DNA of 64,000 nucleotides from Bacteroidales bacterium (GCA_016936355.1 JAFGYB010000057.1:1-64000), one strand, 5' to 3'; counted from the stretch's first letter, positions 35,265 to 45,060 are shown. The notes: generated by a model not told the origin, from the sequence alone. Numbers and translations are program-made.

Positions 35265-37172
35265 ATGATCGATATCAAAGAATTCCTGGATCAGGACCAG
35301 AAAAAAGACCTGTTGCGTTTGCTCACTGCCGGCTCGGTAGACGATGGAAAGTCCACGCTCATCGGGCGACTGCTGTTCGACAGCAAGAAACTGTACGAAG
35401 ATCAGCTGTCGGCACTGAAACAGGACAGCAAGCGCATGGGCCATGCCGGTGAAGAAATTGACTACGCGCTGCTGCTCGACGGCTTGAAAGCCGAACGCGA
35501 ACAGGGCATCACCATCGATGTGGCTTACCGGTATTTTTCCACGGCCAAAAGGAAGTTCATCATTGCCGACACACCCGGACACGAACAATATACCCGCAAC
35601 ATGATCACCGGTGGTTCCACCGCCAACCTGGCCATTTTGCTGGCAGACGCCCGCAAAGGCGTCATCACCCAAACCAAACGACATACGTTTCTGGCCTCGC
35701 TGCTGGGCATCAAACACGTGGTGCTGGCGGTGAACAAAATGGACCTGGTGGATTATAAAAAAGAAGTCTACGACCAGATTGTTGCCGATTATAAAAGCTT
35801 CATCACCCAGCTGGATGTGCCGGATGTAACCTTCATTCCCCTGTCGGCATTGAAGGGGGAAAACGTGGTGGAACCTTCGGATAAAATGCCCTGGTACCAC
35901 GGCCAAAGCATGCTGGAATTTCTGGAAACCGTGCACATCAGCAGCGACCGGAATTTTGAAGATTTCCGTTTCCCCGTTCAGTACGTAATCCGTCCCGACC
36001 TGCAATACCGCGGTTTTGCCGGGAAAGTGGCTTCGGGCATCATCAAAAAAGGCGATGAAATCCGGGTCATGCCTTCGGGTAAAACTTCGAAAGTAAAAAC
36101 CATCACCACCTATGACGGCGAGCTGGACTATGCCTTCCCGCCGCAAAGTGTCACCCTGACCCTGGAAGACGAGATTGATATTTCCCGGGGCAACATGCTG
36201 GTGCATCCCGACAATCCCACCCGCGAAGGACGGCATTTTGAGGCCATGCTGGTGTGGATGGACGAAAAACCCATGAATCCGTTTACCCAGTTCTACATCA
36301 AACACAATACCCACGGCACCAAGGCACGCATCGATCAGGTCCGGTATAAAGTGGATGTAAACACGCTGGAACATCAGGAAGTGGAACACTTCGAACTGAA
36401 TGAGATCGGCAGGGTAATCGTCACCACCACCGAACCGCTGTTCTTCGATCCGTACAAGAAAAACCGGCAAACCGGATCGTTTGTTCTGATCGACCCCATC
36501 CAACACAATACGGTAGCCGTGGGCATGATCGTCGACAAACAGGAAAACCGGCTGCACAGCCGCATCACCGACGACCAGAAGGAACTGATTGCCGGGGGCC
36601 GCAGCCTGATCAGTCCCGAAAACAGAGCAAAAATCTTCAACCAGAAAGGCGCTACCATCTGGATTACCGGACTGCATGGCAGCGGGAAAAACGAACTGGC
36701 TTTTCTGCTGGAAAAACAATTGGTGGAAGCCCGTGCCCATGTGGTGGTACTGGACGGGAAATCGTTGCGCTCGGGCTTGTCGAAAGAACTGGATTATCAT
36801 CCTGCTGACCGTGCCGAGCATTTGCGCCGGGTGGCCCACATTGCCCGCATCCTCAACGACCAGGGCATTTTGTGTGTCTGCTCCTTCGCCTCCCCCGACG
36901 ATAACATCCGCCAGCAGGTAGCCGAAATCATCGGCCCCGAACGGTTCCATTTGCTGTACATGGATGCCGGTGTGGACTATTGTCGCGAACATGTGGACGA
37001 CAACCTGTACAAACGCTACGATGCGGGCGAAATGAAATACGTTCCCGGACTGGATATGGACTTCGACATTCCCGAACATCCGCAGCTCAAACTGAATCCG
37101 CAACACAATGCTCAGAATGTGGAACAGGTGATGCATTATCTGTTGGAAAAGAAAATATTTCCGGCGGAATAA
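35265..37172 (+). CDS. cysN: Sulfate adenylyltransferase subunit 1 fused to an APS-kinase-like domain
   Basis: A 635-residue fusion. The N-terminal GTPase (about 15-235) is intact: [17 protein letters not shown] and NKMDLVD. EF-Tu-like barrels follow to about 450, then an APS-kinase-like domain (about 465-635). Its P-loop reads GLHGSGKNE, with Asn476 where Ser/Thr normally binds magnesium. The usual DGDNVRHGL is DGKSLRSGL and the usual FxSPFR is ASPDDNIR. The GTPase normally activates CysD to make APS; no cysD gene is adjacent, so the partner must be encoded elsewhere. Whether the C-terminal domain still phosphorylates APS is uncertain. A long open frame on the other strand is a shadow of this gene. 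Confidence 0.88.
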   Translation: MIDIKEFLDQDQKKDLLRLLTAGSVDDGKSTLIGRLLFDSKKLYEDQLSALKQDSKRMGHAGEEIDYALLLDGLKAEREQGITIDVAYRYFSTAKRKFIIADTPGHEQYTRNMITGGSTANLAILLADARKGVITQTKRHTFLASLLGIKHVVLAVNKMDLVDYKKEVYDQIVADYKSFITQLDVPDVTFIPLSALKGENVVEPSDKMPWYHGQSMLEFLETVHISSDRNFEDFRFPVQYVIRPDLQYRGFAGKVASGIIKKGDEIRVMPSGKTSKVKTITTYDGELDYAFPPQSVTLTLEDEIDISRGNMLVHPDNPTREGRHFEAMLVWMDEKPMNPFTQFYIKHNTHGTKARIDQVRYKVDVNTLEHQEVEHFELNEIGRVIVTTTEPLFFDPYKKNRQTGSFVLIDPIQHNTVAVGMIVDKQENRLHSRITDDQKELIAGGRSLISPENRAKIFNQKGATIWITGLHGSGKNELAFLLEKQLVEARAHVVVLDGKSLRSGLSKELDYHPADRAEHLRRVAHIARILNDQGILCVCSFASPDDNIRQQVAEIIGPERFHLLYMDAGVDYCREHVDDNLYKRYDAGEMKYVPGLDMDFDIPEHPQLKLNPQHNAQNVEQVMHYLLEKKIFPAE

Positions 37173-37482
37173 CAACCCCTTCGTTTCATTGTTCATCGCT
37201 TTGTCGCACCGCCCACATCCTTAAATGAGGCTCCGCGCAATGACACATTTTTTCTTCGTGCTGATCGAATTTCGCCTGAGGAACGTGAAGGATCTCTGCT
37301 TGGAAGCAGACTCCAAGCATCATCCCGATAGCGAATCCTATCTGAAATCCCGGGCTTACAATTTTTTTAAACGCAGGAAAAGGACTCTATTGTTAATCCC
37401 TAATTAATAATCAATTACGCTTGCCTTTCTACCGTTAATTTGTTACCTTAGCAAAGGAACTATATCAACTAATGCCTGAGCT
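37173..37482. other. Gene-free stretch before the stressosome operon
   Basis: About 310 bases with no convincing gene. The middle contains an 8-bp perfect hairpin (TGCTTGGA at 37297-37304 with TCCAAGCA at 37312-37319) within text such as CCTGAGGAACGTGAAGGATC, which resembles the dispersed intergenic repeat seen at 46027-46110. The right end holds the promoter at 37421-37451. Confidence 0.6.
37421..37451 (+). promoter_or_regulatory. Promoter of the stressosome-type operon
   Basis: TTG at 37421-37423, 20 bases, then TACCTTAG at 37444-37451 (one mismatch to TAnnTTTG), 31 bases before the first ATG. Confidence 0.55.
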
Positions 37483-37848
37483 ATGAAACACACAATCCAA
37501 TATGATGAAAAACATCATGCATTGCTTCAAACCATAAACGGGTACTTTACTACTGAAGAAACAAGACAATTCAGCCCTTTGTACCAGAAATTGCTGGAAG
37601 GAAAACCGAACCGGCACCTTGTGGTTGATTTACGAAATGCGGGGAAAATGGAAAACCGCGAAACCCGTCAGGAAACCAATAAAACACTCAACGAAGCCAA
37701 AATTACCCAGGTAGTCTTTGTGGGTGCCAATGCAGCCCAACGCATGATTGCCAAAGTATTAATGAAACTGGGGTCATTAAATGCCGAGTCCAATTTTGTA
37801 AAAGACATGGACGAAGCTTACCAATGGCTTGAAAAAAGGAGGACCTAA
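37483..37848 (+). CDS. SpoIIAA-like (STAS-like) small protein
   Basis: A 121-residue cytoplasmic protein without signal or membrane segment. The fold pattern (HALLQTINGYFTTEET, HLVVDLRNAG, QVVFVGANAAQRMIAKVL) fits the SpoIIAA-like STAS family, which is distinct from true anti-anti-sigma factors. It is the first gene of the RsbRST-type operon and overlaps the next gene by one base (TAATG). A role as input or adaptor to the stressosome-like complex is inferred from position only. Confidence 0.7.
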   Translation: MKHTIQYDEKHHALLQTINGYFTTEETRQFSPLYQKLLEGKPNRHLVVDLRNAGKMENRETRQETNKTLNEAKITQVVFVGANAAQRMIAKVLMKLGSLNAESNFVKDMDEAYQWLEKRRT

Positions 37849-38534
37849 TGATGAACGACACCAAAAAAGATTTAAAAAACCGCATCAATCACATCGAAGA
37901 TGTATTGGCTTCGGTAGCTGCCGGCGATATGGAAGCACGGATTAACAGTGAAATCGAAGACGATTTGAGCGGTATTGAGGCGGCCATCGACCTGCTGATT
38001 GAAGATCTTACCGATGAGTTGAAAAAGCGCGAAGTCATGCAAAGAGAAGTGGAGGACAAACTGGCCAAAATCCAGGAGCAACAAAAAACCATCTTACAGC
38101 AACAACAGGACCTGCTGGAACTTTCAAGTCCGGTATCCAAAGTTTGGGACAATGTACTGATCCTGCCGGTCATCGGCACGCTCGACAGCCAGCGCACACA
38201 GGTTATGATGGAAAACCTGCTGGAAAAAATAGTAGAAACCGGTTGTACGGTTGCCATCCTTGACATTACCGGTGTTCCCACGGTGGACACACAGGTAGCC
38301 AACCACCTGTTAAAAACCGTTACTTCTGCCCGTTTGCTGGGAGCCGAATGCATCATCTCCGGCATCAGTCCGGCCATTGCACAAACCATTGTCCACCTGG
38401 GCATCGACTTGTCCTCTATTCGTACCAAAGCCACTCTTCAGGATGCCATGATTTTTGCCATGAAACAAAACAAACGATCAGAAGATTCCAGACCTCATTC
38501 GAGGTTTGCCGATGCTGATGAAAAAAATGAATAA
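37848..38534 (+). CDS. rsbR: RsbR-type stressosome scaffold protein
   Basis: A 228-residue protein. The N-terminal part (about 1-85) has HAMP-like text (ASVAAGDMEARI) and a Gln-rich coiled coil, with no globin or PAS sensor domain. The C-terminal STAS domain (about 90-210) is clearly RsbR-like: SSPVSKVWDNVLILPVIG, DITGVPTVDTQVA and SPAIAQTIVHLGIDLS. Thr in DITG and Thr in AQT correspond to the two phosphorylation sites of Bacillus RsbRA. It should build the stressosome core with RsbS, encoded next. Start at 37848 or at the adjoining ATG 37851. Confidence 0.88.
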   Translation: MMNDTKKDLKNRINHIEDVLASVAAGDMEARINSEIEDDLSGIEAAIDLLIEDLTDELKKREVMQREVEDKLAKIQEQQKTILQQQQDLLELSSPVSKVWDNVLILPVIGTLDSQRTQVMMENLLEKIVETGCTVAILDITGVPTVDTQVANHLLKTVTSARLLGAECIISGISPAIAQTIVHLGIDLSSIRTKATLQDAMIFAMKQNKRSEDSRPHSRFADADEKNE

Positions 38535-38930
38535 ATGAATACCGACCTACAAGAAAAACGCATTCCCATCATTAAAATCAGGGATTTTCTCATCGTGTCC
38601 ATTCAGGTTGACATGCACGACAGGTTGGCCATCAAGTTACAGTCACAAATTTTAGAAGAAATTGCAAAAACCGGCGCCAAGGGAGTCCTCATTGACATCT
38701 CGGTATTAGAAATGGTAGATTCTTTTATCGGACGCATGCTTTCAGGCATGGCCACCATGGCTTCCATTATGGACGCAGCCGTCGTGATTGTAGGCATGCA
38801 ACCAGCTGTTGCCATCACACTCGTTGAGCTGGGACTGGATATGCCCGGAGTGGATACCGCCCTGAACATGGAAAAAGGAATGGAAATGCTGGAAAAACGA
38901 ATGCGCGACCAGCAAGTTGAGGACTTCTAA
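38535..38930 (+). CDS. rsbS: RsbS-type STAS antagonist
   Basis: A 131-residue single STAS domain protein. The segment DISVLEMVDSFIGRML matches RsbS, with Ser at the position phosphorylated by RsbT. It begins directly after the rsbR stop codon and overlaps rsbT by one base. In the known system RsbS and RsbR hold RsbT until stress triggers phosphorylation; gene order here is the canonical R-S-T. Confidence 0.9.
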   Translation: MNTDLQEKRIPIIKIRDFLIVSIQVDMHDRLAIKLQSQILEEIAKTGAKGVLIDISVLEMVDSFIGRMLSGMATMASIMDAAVVIVGMQPAVAITLVELGLDMPGVDTALNMEKGMEMLEKRMRDQQVEDF

Positions 38931-39367
38931 TGCCCAAAACCATGTTTGAACAGACAACGGATAAAAACTGGTCGTTGCTCGATAAGCAAGTCCTCGAAAC
39001 CGAATACGACATCGTAAGAATACGGCAATTGATACGTTCTCACGCCAAGGGAATCCAAATGGGTATTGTGGACCAAACCCGTATTACTACTGCAGTCAGC
39101 GAGCTGTTAAGAAACATGTATAACTATGCCAACGGTGGTGAAGTACAAATAGAAACCGGTCCCGTTGAAGGGAAGATGGCACTCATCATCACCTGCAGCG
39201 ACCACGGACCGGGCATTGAAAACCTGGAAATGGCCATGAGCGACGGATACACCACTGGAATGGGATTGGGTTACGGACTACCCGGCGCCAAACGGCTGGT
39301 GGATAAATTTGAGATAGAAACACAAAAAGACAAGGGAACAACCGTAAGGCTGATAAAATGGAGATAG
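38930..39367 (+). CDS. rsbT: RsbT-type serine/threonine kinase
   Basis: A 145-residue GHKL-fold kinase. The N-box reads TAVSELLRNMYNYANGG and the G-boxes read DHGPGIENLEMAMSDG and MGLGYGLPGAKRLVD, as in RsbT. It should phosphorylate the RsbR and RsbS STAS domains and then be released to act on a downstream partner. It overlaps the next gene by 10 bases. Confidence 0.92.
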   Translation: MPKTMFEQTTDKNWSLLDKQVLETEYDIVRIRQLIRSHAKGIQMGIVDQTRITTAVSELLRNMYNYANGGEVQIETGPVEGKMALIITCSDHGPGIENLEMAMSDGYTTGMGLGYGLPGAKRLVDKFEIETQKDKGTTVRLIKWR

Positions 39368-40419
39368 TAAGAAATCACATACTCAACCTGCCCATCGACA
39401 ATGAATCCGACGTGGGAAACTGTCGCCGAAAAGGAGTGGCTATCGCCAAAGAAATGGGCTTTAATGAGGTGAAATCAAGCGAAATCGCCATTGTGATTTC
39501 CGAACTGGCCACCAACGTATTGCAACATGGCGGAGGCAGGGGCAAAATGTTGATCTGCCAGATCGAGGATCACGAAAAACAAAAAGCCCTGGAAATCTGG
39601 TGTTACGACACAGGAAATGGCATTTCAAACATTGAAAAATCCATTCAGGACGGCATCACCGAAAAAAAATCGCTGGGTCTTGGGCTGGGCTCCATCAGAC
39701 GCCTTTCCGATGAAATGGAAATCAACCCCGACATACCACTTCTTTTAAAGGAAACCCTCGGGGCTGAGATTTTCAAATACAACCATTCGATCCGCACTTT
39801 AAAAAAATTCCCCGGTAAAAAATGGGTGGGTACCAACAGGTCGCTCATTGTTGGAGCATCCTCCAGGTGTCATTATGGTGAAACCATCAACGGGGATGCC
39901 TTTCTGTTCAGTCACCTGAGTGCCACCCGCACCCTTGCCGCCGTCATCGACGGGCTGGGACATGGGAAGGAAGCCCACCTGGCTTCGGATCTCATCCGGG
40001 AAAAGATTCTTTCAAGCCCCGATCTGTCACCCGACAAACTCATCAGCCACATTCACACTTCAGTGCGTGGTACCCGGGGGGCGGTGATGGGCCTTGCCAG
40101 CATCAATACTGAAACCAACAAGCTTTCTTTCTCGGGAATAGGCAATATCGAAAGTTTTATTGTGACCAGACAAGGGAAAAAAACATTATTGTCTTTTGCC
40201 GGAATTATCGGACACAACATCCGTACCCCCAGAATATTTGAATGTGATTTTGAACCGGGAGATGTTCTTTGCATGTATTCCGATGGCATTACCACCAGGT
40301 GGAGAACGGAAGACATCGACTGGAACGCGTCCCCGCAAAAAAATGCCGAACTGATAACAAACAAATACGCACGGCCCAATGACGACGCTACCATTCTTAT
40401 CGTCCGCTACGCTCAATAA
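39358..40419 (+). CDS. Fusion of GHKL anti-sigma-type ATPase and PP2C phosphatase (RsbX-like)
   Basis: A 353-residue protein with two halves. Residues about 1-140 form a second GHKL ATPase ([46 protein letters not shown]). Residues about 160-353 are a PP2C/SpoIIE phosphatase with metal-binding Asp in [24 protein letters not shown] and NDDATIL. In Bacillus a separate RsbX resets the stressosome by dephosphorylating RsbR and RsbS; here that activity is joined to a kinase-fold domain. It overlaps rsbT by 10 bases and the downstream kinase gene by 41 bases. Confidence 0.87.
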   Translation: MEIVRNHILNLPIDNESDVGNCRRKGVAIAKEMGFNEVKSSEIAIVISELATNVLQHGGGRGKMLICQIEDHEKQKALEIWCYDTGNGISNIEKSIQDGITEKKSLGLGLGSIRRLSDEMEINPDIPLLLKETLGAEIFKYNHSIRTLKKFPGKKWVGTNRSLIVGASSRCHYGETINGDAFLFSHLSATRTLAAVIDGLGHGKEAHLASDLIREKILSSPDLSPDKLISHIHTSVRGTRGAVMGLASINTETNKLSFSGIGNIESFIVTRQGKKTLLSFAGIIGHNIRTPRIFECDFEPGDVLCMYSDGITTRWRTEDIDWNASPQKNAELITNKYARPNDDATILIVRYAQ

Positions 40420-42658
40420 AGCAGGCGAGGTACAAGTGCTCCTGGAAGCAGACGTGGTAAGGGTGCGCAACATTGCCACCATGCTCTCACAGGAGCTGCA
40501 ATTCGACAGAACCACCTGCATTCGTATTGGGACCGCCGTCTCGGAACTGAGCCGAAACATGATTGAACATGCCCACGGAGGGAGCATCACTTTTTACATT
40601 ACAGAAAGAAAAGCGAAATCGGACGGTATTGTTATCGTTTTTGCCGACAAGGGAAAAGGAATTGAAAACCTCGAAGAAATTCAATCGGGAAAGTTTAAGT
40701 CAAAAATGGGGATGGGCGTAGGCCTGGCAGGCTCCCAGCGGTTGATGGACGACTTTCACATTGAGTCGGTCAATGGAAAAGGCACTACCATTACCATTGC
40801 AAAATGGTTGCCTCCGTTCACTTCACCCCTTTCTGCCGAAAAGATCGCTACCATGCAACAGGTATTTGCCAAAATTATAAGCCGCGGCGATGCCAGTATG
40901 GTCGAAACCATCAACGAGCAGAACAACGAACTCCTGTTTATCCTGAAAGAACTTCAGGAGCGAAACAACGAAATCGAAATGATCAATCAGGAACTGGAGG
41001 AAACCAACCGGGGCATCGTAGCCCTGAATGCAGAACTGGAAGACAAAGCCGAAGCCATCGAAAAAGCAAAGATTGAAGCAGAAAAAGCCAACAAAGCCAA
41101 AAGTGAATTTCTTGCCAACATGAGCCACGAAATTCGCACGCCCATGAATGGGATCAATGGTATGCTGGAACTGGTAATGACTTCGGACCTCACAGAAGAA
41201 CAAACACAGTTTCTCACCATGGCCAGCGAAAGTGCCGATATTTTACTGAGTCTGCTGAATGATATCCTCGATTTCTCTAAAATTGAAGCCGGACAGCTGG
41301 AACTGGAAGAAGTCGATTTTCAGATTCGGAATGTCATAGAAGGTGTTTCTGATGTCGTCATTCAGAAAATTGAAGACAAGGGGCTTGAACTGAACCTGTT
41401 CATCGAAAGTACCATACCCAAATTTGTCATCGGTGACCCGGTACGGTTACGACAAGTCATCATCAACCTGGTGGGGAACGCCATCAAATTCACCAGGGAC
41501 GGGGAGATCAATATTTCCGTTCAGGATCACTCCGGTTCCGCACCGGAAAACCACCCACTCCCCGGCAATCAAATCGAGATATTGTTTACCGTCGAAGATA
41601 CGGGCATAGGGATTGCCGAAGAAAAACAAAAAGCCATCTTCGAAAGCTTTTCACAGGCCGACACCTCCACCACACGCAAATACGGCGGTACCGGACTGGG
41701 ACTTACCATCAGCAAAAACCTGGCGCACCTGATGCAAGGCGACCTGTGGGTTAAAAGCCAACCCGATCAGGGCAGTACTTTTTATTTCACTGCCCGGTTT
41801 TTGAAGTCCGAACGAGCCAAAGAAGACGCATTACAAATACCCGATAAAATCCACAAACTTCATGTACTCATACTGGATGACAACAAAACAAACCGCATGA
41901 TCCTGAACAAGATGGTACAAAACTTTGGTTTTAGTACCGATGTCTTTGAAGTCCCCGATGAGGCAATCAAGGCATTTCTTGCAGCAAAAAAGGATGCGTA
42001 CGACCTGATTATTTCAGACTATCAGATGCCCGGGATGAGCGGTCTCAATGTGATAGAAGCCATCAGAGAAAAATCCGATGTGCCGACATTGATTCTGACG
42101 TCCGTCGGATTGTGGAGCAACAGAAAAACATTAGGCCAACTGAAAAACACTGAATTCCTGACAAAACCCGTAAAACAATCTGTATTGTACCATGCCATCC
42201 TGAAAATTATGGGCGTATCCGATGGTTCCGTTCAAAAGGAAAAAACACAACTCCTCGAATCCATCCTCGAACGATTACAGTCGTTGTCAGGGGAAACAAG
42301 GGTACTGCTGGCGGAAGACAACATCATCAACCAACGGGTTGCAGCGGCAGTCATTACCAAAATCGGACTTCAACTGGATATTGCGGGCGATGGCACCGAA
42401 GTCCTCGAAGCATTGCAAGAAAGAGAATACGACATCGTGCTGATGGATGTTCAGATGCCCATTTTGGACGGCTTGATGACCACAAAGAAGATTCGTGAAA
42501 ATCCAAAAATGAAACACCTGCCCATTATTGCCATGACTGCCAACGCCATGAAGGGCGACCGGGAGCGGTGCCTCGAAGCAGGAATGAACGACTATATGTC
42601 CAAACCCATTAAGTTGGAAACCCTGATTGGCATTCTCGAGAAATGGCTCATTAAATAG
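40379..42658 (+). CDS. Hybrid histidine kinase with N-terminal RsbT-like domain and two receivers
   Basis: A 759-residue cytoplasmic protein; no membrane segment is seen. Order: RsbT-like GHKL domain (about 15-140; [32 protein letters not shown]), coiled coil (about 175-240), HisKA with phospho-acceptor His250 ([12 protein letters not shown]), HATPase (about 350-480; [29 protein letters not shown]), receiver 1 (Asp547, ISDYQMPG) and receiver 2 (Asp690, MDVQMP). Both receivers keep the phosphorylatable Asp. No output domain is present, so phosphate probably passes to a separate HPt or regulator. The ATG at 40379 gives a 41-base overlap with the preceding gene; later starts cannot be excluded. 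It converges on cysS. Confidence 0.9.
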   Translation: MTTLPFLSSATLNKAGEVQVLLEADVVRVRNIATMLSQELQFDRTTCIRIGTAVSELSRNMIEHAHGGSITFYITERKAKSDGIVIVFADKGKGIENLEEIQSGKFKSKMGMGVGLAGSQRLMDDFHIESVNGKGTTITIAKWLPPFTSPLSAEKIATMQQVFAKIISRGDASMVETINEQNNELLFILKELQERNNEIEMINQELEETNRGIVALNAELEDKAEAIEKAKIEAEKANKAKSEFLANMSHEIRTPMNGINGMLELVMTSDLTEEQTQFLTMASESADILLSLLNDILDFSKIEAGQLELEEVDFQIRNVIEGVSDVVIQKIEDKGLELNLFIESTIPKFVIGDPVRLRQVIINLVGNAIKFTRDGEINISVQDHSGSAPENHPLPGNQIEILFTVEDTGIGIAEEKQKAIFESFSQADTSTTRKYGGTGLGLTISKNLAHLMQGDLWVKSQPDQGSTFYFTARFLKSERAKEDALQIPDKIHKLHVLILDDNKTNRMILNKMVQNFGFSTDVFEVPDEAIKAFLAAKKDAYDLIISDYQMPGMSGLNVIEAIREKSDVPTLILTSVGLWSNRKTLGQLKNTEFLTKPVKQSVLYHAILKIMGVSDGSVQKEKTQLLESILERLQSLSGETRVLLAEDNIINQRVAAAVITKIGLQLDIAGDGTEVLEALQEREYDIVLMDVQMPILDGLMTTKKIRENPKMKHLPIIAMTANAMKGDRERCLEAGMNDYMSKPIKLETLIGILEKWLIK

Positions 42659-42667
42659 CTGCAAAAA

Positions 42668-44134
42668 TCAATCAAACTTCCAGGTACTGCCTTCCTTGGT
42701 ATCCTTGATCTGGATGTTCAGTTTGGCCAGTTCGTCCCTGATCTTATCGGCCGTAGCGTAATCCTTGTTGTTTTTGGCATCCTGCCGCATCTTCAGCAGC
42801 GTTTCCATCAGGTAGTCGATCAGCTGATTGTTGTCCTGTTGCTGATCGTCTTTCAACCCCAGGATATCGAACAAATAAGTCCCGAAGAATTTTTTGGTGT
42901 ATTCGATGTCGGCTGCCGTCAGTTTTTCCTTGCCGTCGTTCACCAGGTTTAGCATCCGGGCCAGGTCGAACAAATTGGCAATGGCGATTGGGGTATTCAG
43001 GTCGTCGTTCATGGCTTCGTCGCACAGCTTTTCCACGGCTTTCACGTCCACGGTCGAAACCTCCGAAGCGGTTAACTTATCCAGCAAATGCCAGGCATCA
43101 AACAGCTTGCTCATGCCCTTTTCAGCGGCCTGCAGCGCTTCGGTAGAGAAATCCAGCGTACTGCGGTAGTGGGCCTGAAGGATAAAGAAGCGGATGACCA
43201 TGGGCGGATACGCGCGATCCAGCGCGTCGTGTACACCGGTGAAAAACTCGTTCAGTGTGATGAAGTTGTTCAGCGACTTGCCCATCTTCTGTCCGTTGAT
43301 GGTGATCATGTTGTTGTGCATCCAGTATTTCACCGGATCGTGACCGGTAGCCGCGTTGGACTGGGCAATTTCCGATTCGTGATGCGGAAACAGCAGGTCC
43401 ATTCCGCCACCGTGGATATCAAATTCTTCGCCCAGGTATTTGGCGCCCATGGCCGAGCATTCGAGGTGCCAGCCCGGATAACCTTCGCTCCAGGGTGAAG
43501 GCCAGTGCATCAGATGGGTGGGATCGGCCTTTTTCCACAGGGCAAAATCGTAGGGATTCTTTTTCTCATCCTGACCAGCCAGTTCGCGGGTGTTTTTCAG
43601 CAGTTCTTCAATGCGGCGGCCGGAAAGTTTTCCGTAGTTGTATTCTTTGTTGTATTTCTCCACATCGAAATACAGCGACCCTTCCGATTCGTAAGCATAA
43701 CCGCTTTCGATGATCTTTTTGATGAGCTCGATCTGTTCAATGATGTGACCCGATGCCGTGGGTTCAATGCTGGGGGGCAGCGTATTCAGCTGCTCCATGT
43801 TCTGGTGGTAGCGGTCGGTGAAATACTTTACCACTTCCATGGGTTCCAGCGCTTCCAGCTGGGCTTTCTTCTGCACCTTGTCTTCGCCTTCGTCGGCGTC
43901 GCCCACCAAATGGCCCACATCGGTGATGTTGCGCACATAGCGCACCTTGTAGCCCAGGTGTTTCAGGTAACGAAACAGAATGTCAAAGGTAATGGCCGGC
44001 CGGGCGTGACCGAGATGGGCATCGCCATACACGGTTGGTCCACACACATAAAGGCCCACATGCGGCGGATTGATGGGTTCGAAGACTTCCTTTTTCCGAC
44101 TGAGCGTGTTGTATATGACCAGCTTGTGTTCCAT
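42668..44134 (-). CDS. cysS: Cysteinyl-tRNA synthetase
   Basis: Class I synthetase of 488 residues. The HIGH-type motif GDAHLGHAR, the catalytic loop KMGKSLNNF (a variant of KMSKS) and the zinc ligands (CGPTVYG, LECSAM, PHHESE) are visible. It charges tRNA-Cys in the cytoplasm. The ATG at 44134 is chosen; a TTG at 44155 in the same frame belongs to the TAATTTTG promoter box. No sign of duplication or truncation. Confidence 0.96.
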   Translation of the reverse strand: MEHKLVIYNTLSRKKEVFEPINPPHVGLYVCGPTVYGDAHLGHARPAITFDILFRYLKHLGYKVRYVRNITDVGHLVGDADEGEDKVQKKAQLEALEPMEVVKYFTDRYHQNMEQLNTLPPSIEPTASGHIIEQIELIKKIIESGYAYESEGSLYFDVEKYNKEYNYGKLSGRRIEELLKNTRELAGQDEKKNPYDFALWKKADPTHLMHWPSPWSEGYPGWHLECSAMGAKYLGEEFDIHGGGMDLLFPHHESEIAQSNAATGHDPVKYWMHNNMITINGQKMGKSLNNFITLNEFFTGVHDALDRAYPPMVIRFFILQAHYRSTLDFSTEALQAAEKGMSKLFDAWHLLDKLTASEVSTVDVKAVEKLCDEAMNDDLNTPIAIANLFDLARMLNLVNDGKEKLTAADIEYTKKFFGTYLFDILGLKDDQQQDNNQLIDYLMETLLKMRQDAKNNKDYATADKIRDELAKLNIQIKDTKEGSTWKFD

Positions 44135-44152
44135 GTCCTGAAAATTAAAATG

Positions 44153-44160
44153 CAAAATTA
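44153..44160 (-). promoter_or_regulatory. -7 box for cysS
   Basis: TAATTTTG on the minus strand, ending 18 bases before the cysS ATG. About 25 bases further upstream AGTACTTA occurs twice (44185-44192 and 44203-44210), 18 bases apart, possibly a protein-binding site. Confidence 0.45.
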
Positions 44161-44259
44161 ATCAAAAGTTCATCAAATGCCTAAAGTACTTAGCATGCCT
44201 TGAGTACTTAAAGTGAAGTATTGATTTTCTTTCGGACAGACACCTGAACGGACGGACGT

Positions 44260-44613
44260 TTATTCTTCGCTGTTCACCCGTTCGTCGATAAACTTACTGA
44301 TCTCTTCCAGCTTGTCCATGGGCAGGGCATTGAGCGAGCGGGTGATGTCAATGACCTTGCTTTCGGTTCGTATAAGCCGGTTCAGGGGATGGTCTTTGTC
44401 GTTCTGGTCGTCCGGCTTCCACTCCATTACATCGTTGGGCGTACAGCGAAGCAGCAGACAAACTCTTTCCAGGGCTTCCAGCCGGATGTGTTTCACTTCA
44501 TTTTTCCTCATCCTCGTGGCCAGGTGGGTTCCTATTCCCGAATGGATCAGAAAGGAGTACGGGCGTTCTATACCCCGGGCTTTAAACATGCGATCAAAAT
44601 TGTAGCGTAACAT
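44260..44613 (-). CDS. XRE-family helix-turn-helix regulator
   Basis: A 117-residue DNA-binding protein. The Cro/CI-type helix-turn-helix occupies about residues 1-65 (NFDRMFKARGIERP, ATRMRKNEVKHIRLEALERVC and LLRCTPNDVMEW). The C-terminal 45 residues are a charged helix (LPMDKLEEISKFI). The form resembles small YozG-like regulators of Bacteroidota. It lies upstream of cysS on the same strand, with a 125-base gap. Its targets are unknown. Confidence 0.85.
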   Translation of the reverse strand: MLRYNFDRMFKARGIERPYSFLIHSGIGTHLATRMRKNEVKHIRLEALERVCLLLRCTPNDVMEWKPDDQNDKDHPLNRLIRTESKVIDITRSLNALPMDKLEEISKFIDERVNSEE

Positions 44614-44859
44614 GATATGTGTATTAAAGGGTTGAGTTAAAGGTACAAAAAATTATCCGCTTGGGCAAAGGCTTCCTTTTGTAGCCACTAACCTTTAGTT
44701 TTTCCGGACTTTGATGTTGTGTACTTAAAATTAAATGTTCTGTTAATGAATTATCCCGCAGAAAAACAGCTTATTCGTGCGCTTATTTTCAAAATACCTG
44801 TTTTTATCATCAATTTTTGTGTCATTTTATTGGTTTTTTCAGTTGTGTGTGTCTTATTT

Positions 44860-45006
44860 TCGGGGGGTGTTCTATTCTTCTCGGGGGGTGTTCTATTTTC
44901 CTCGGTGGGTGTTCTATTCTTTTCGGTTGGTATTCTATTCTCTTGTGCCGAGTTTCCGTTCTGTTGTGCTGAACTTCCATTATTCTGTGCCGATTTTCGG
45001 TTCCGG
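44860..45006. repeat. Seven imperfect 21-bp tandem repeats
   Basis: Units start at 44860, 44881, 44902, 44923, 44944, 44965 and 44986. The first four are close copies (TCGGGGGGTGTTCTATTC type); the last three are diverged (TGTGCCGAGTTTCCG type). As the period is a multiple of three, the minus strand reads as a heptad of the form E-H-P-P-R-x-I. Being coding-like on one strand may be chance. Confidence 0.85.
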
Positions 45007-45060
45007 AAACTACATTCTTAAAAAAACCAAACAGAAAAAGCAACTTACCGGGACAACCAA

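Noticed and set aside
35244..37196. A 650-codon open frame on the minus strand opposite the CysN-CysC gene
   Set aside because: It mirrors the codon pattern of the real gene. The translation is rich in His, Phe and Val without recognisable motifs, and the plus-strand gene has clear catalytic motifs over the whole length.
37297..37319. Terminator for the CysN-CysC gene
   Set aside because: A perfect 8-bp hairpin, but over 120 bases after the stop and without a T-tract; it fits better as part of a dispersed repeat.
44860..45006. CRISPR array
   Set aside because: The units are contiguous 21-bp repeats without spacers, and no cas genes are nearby.
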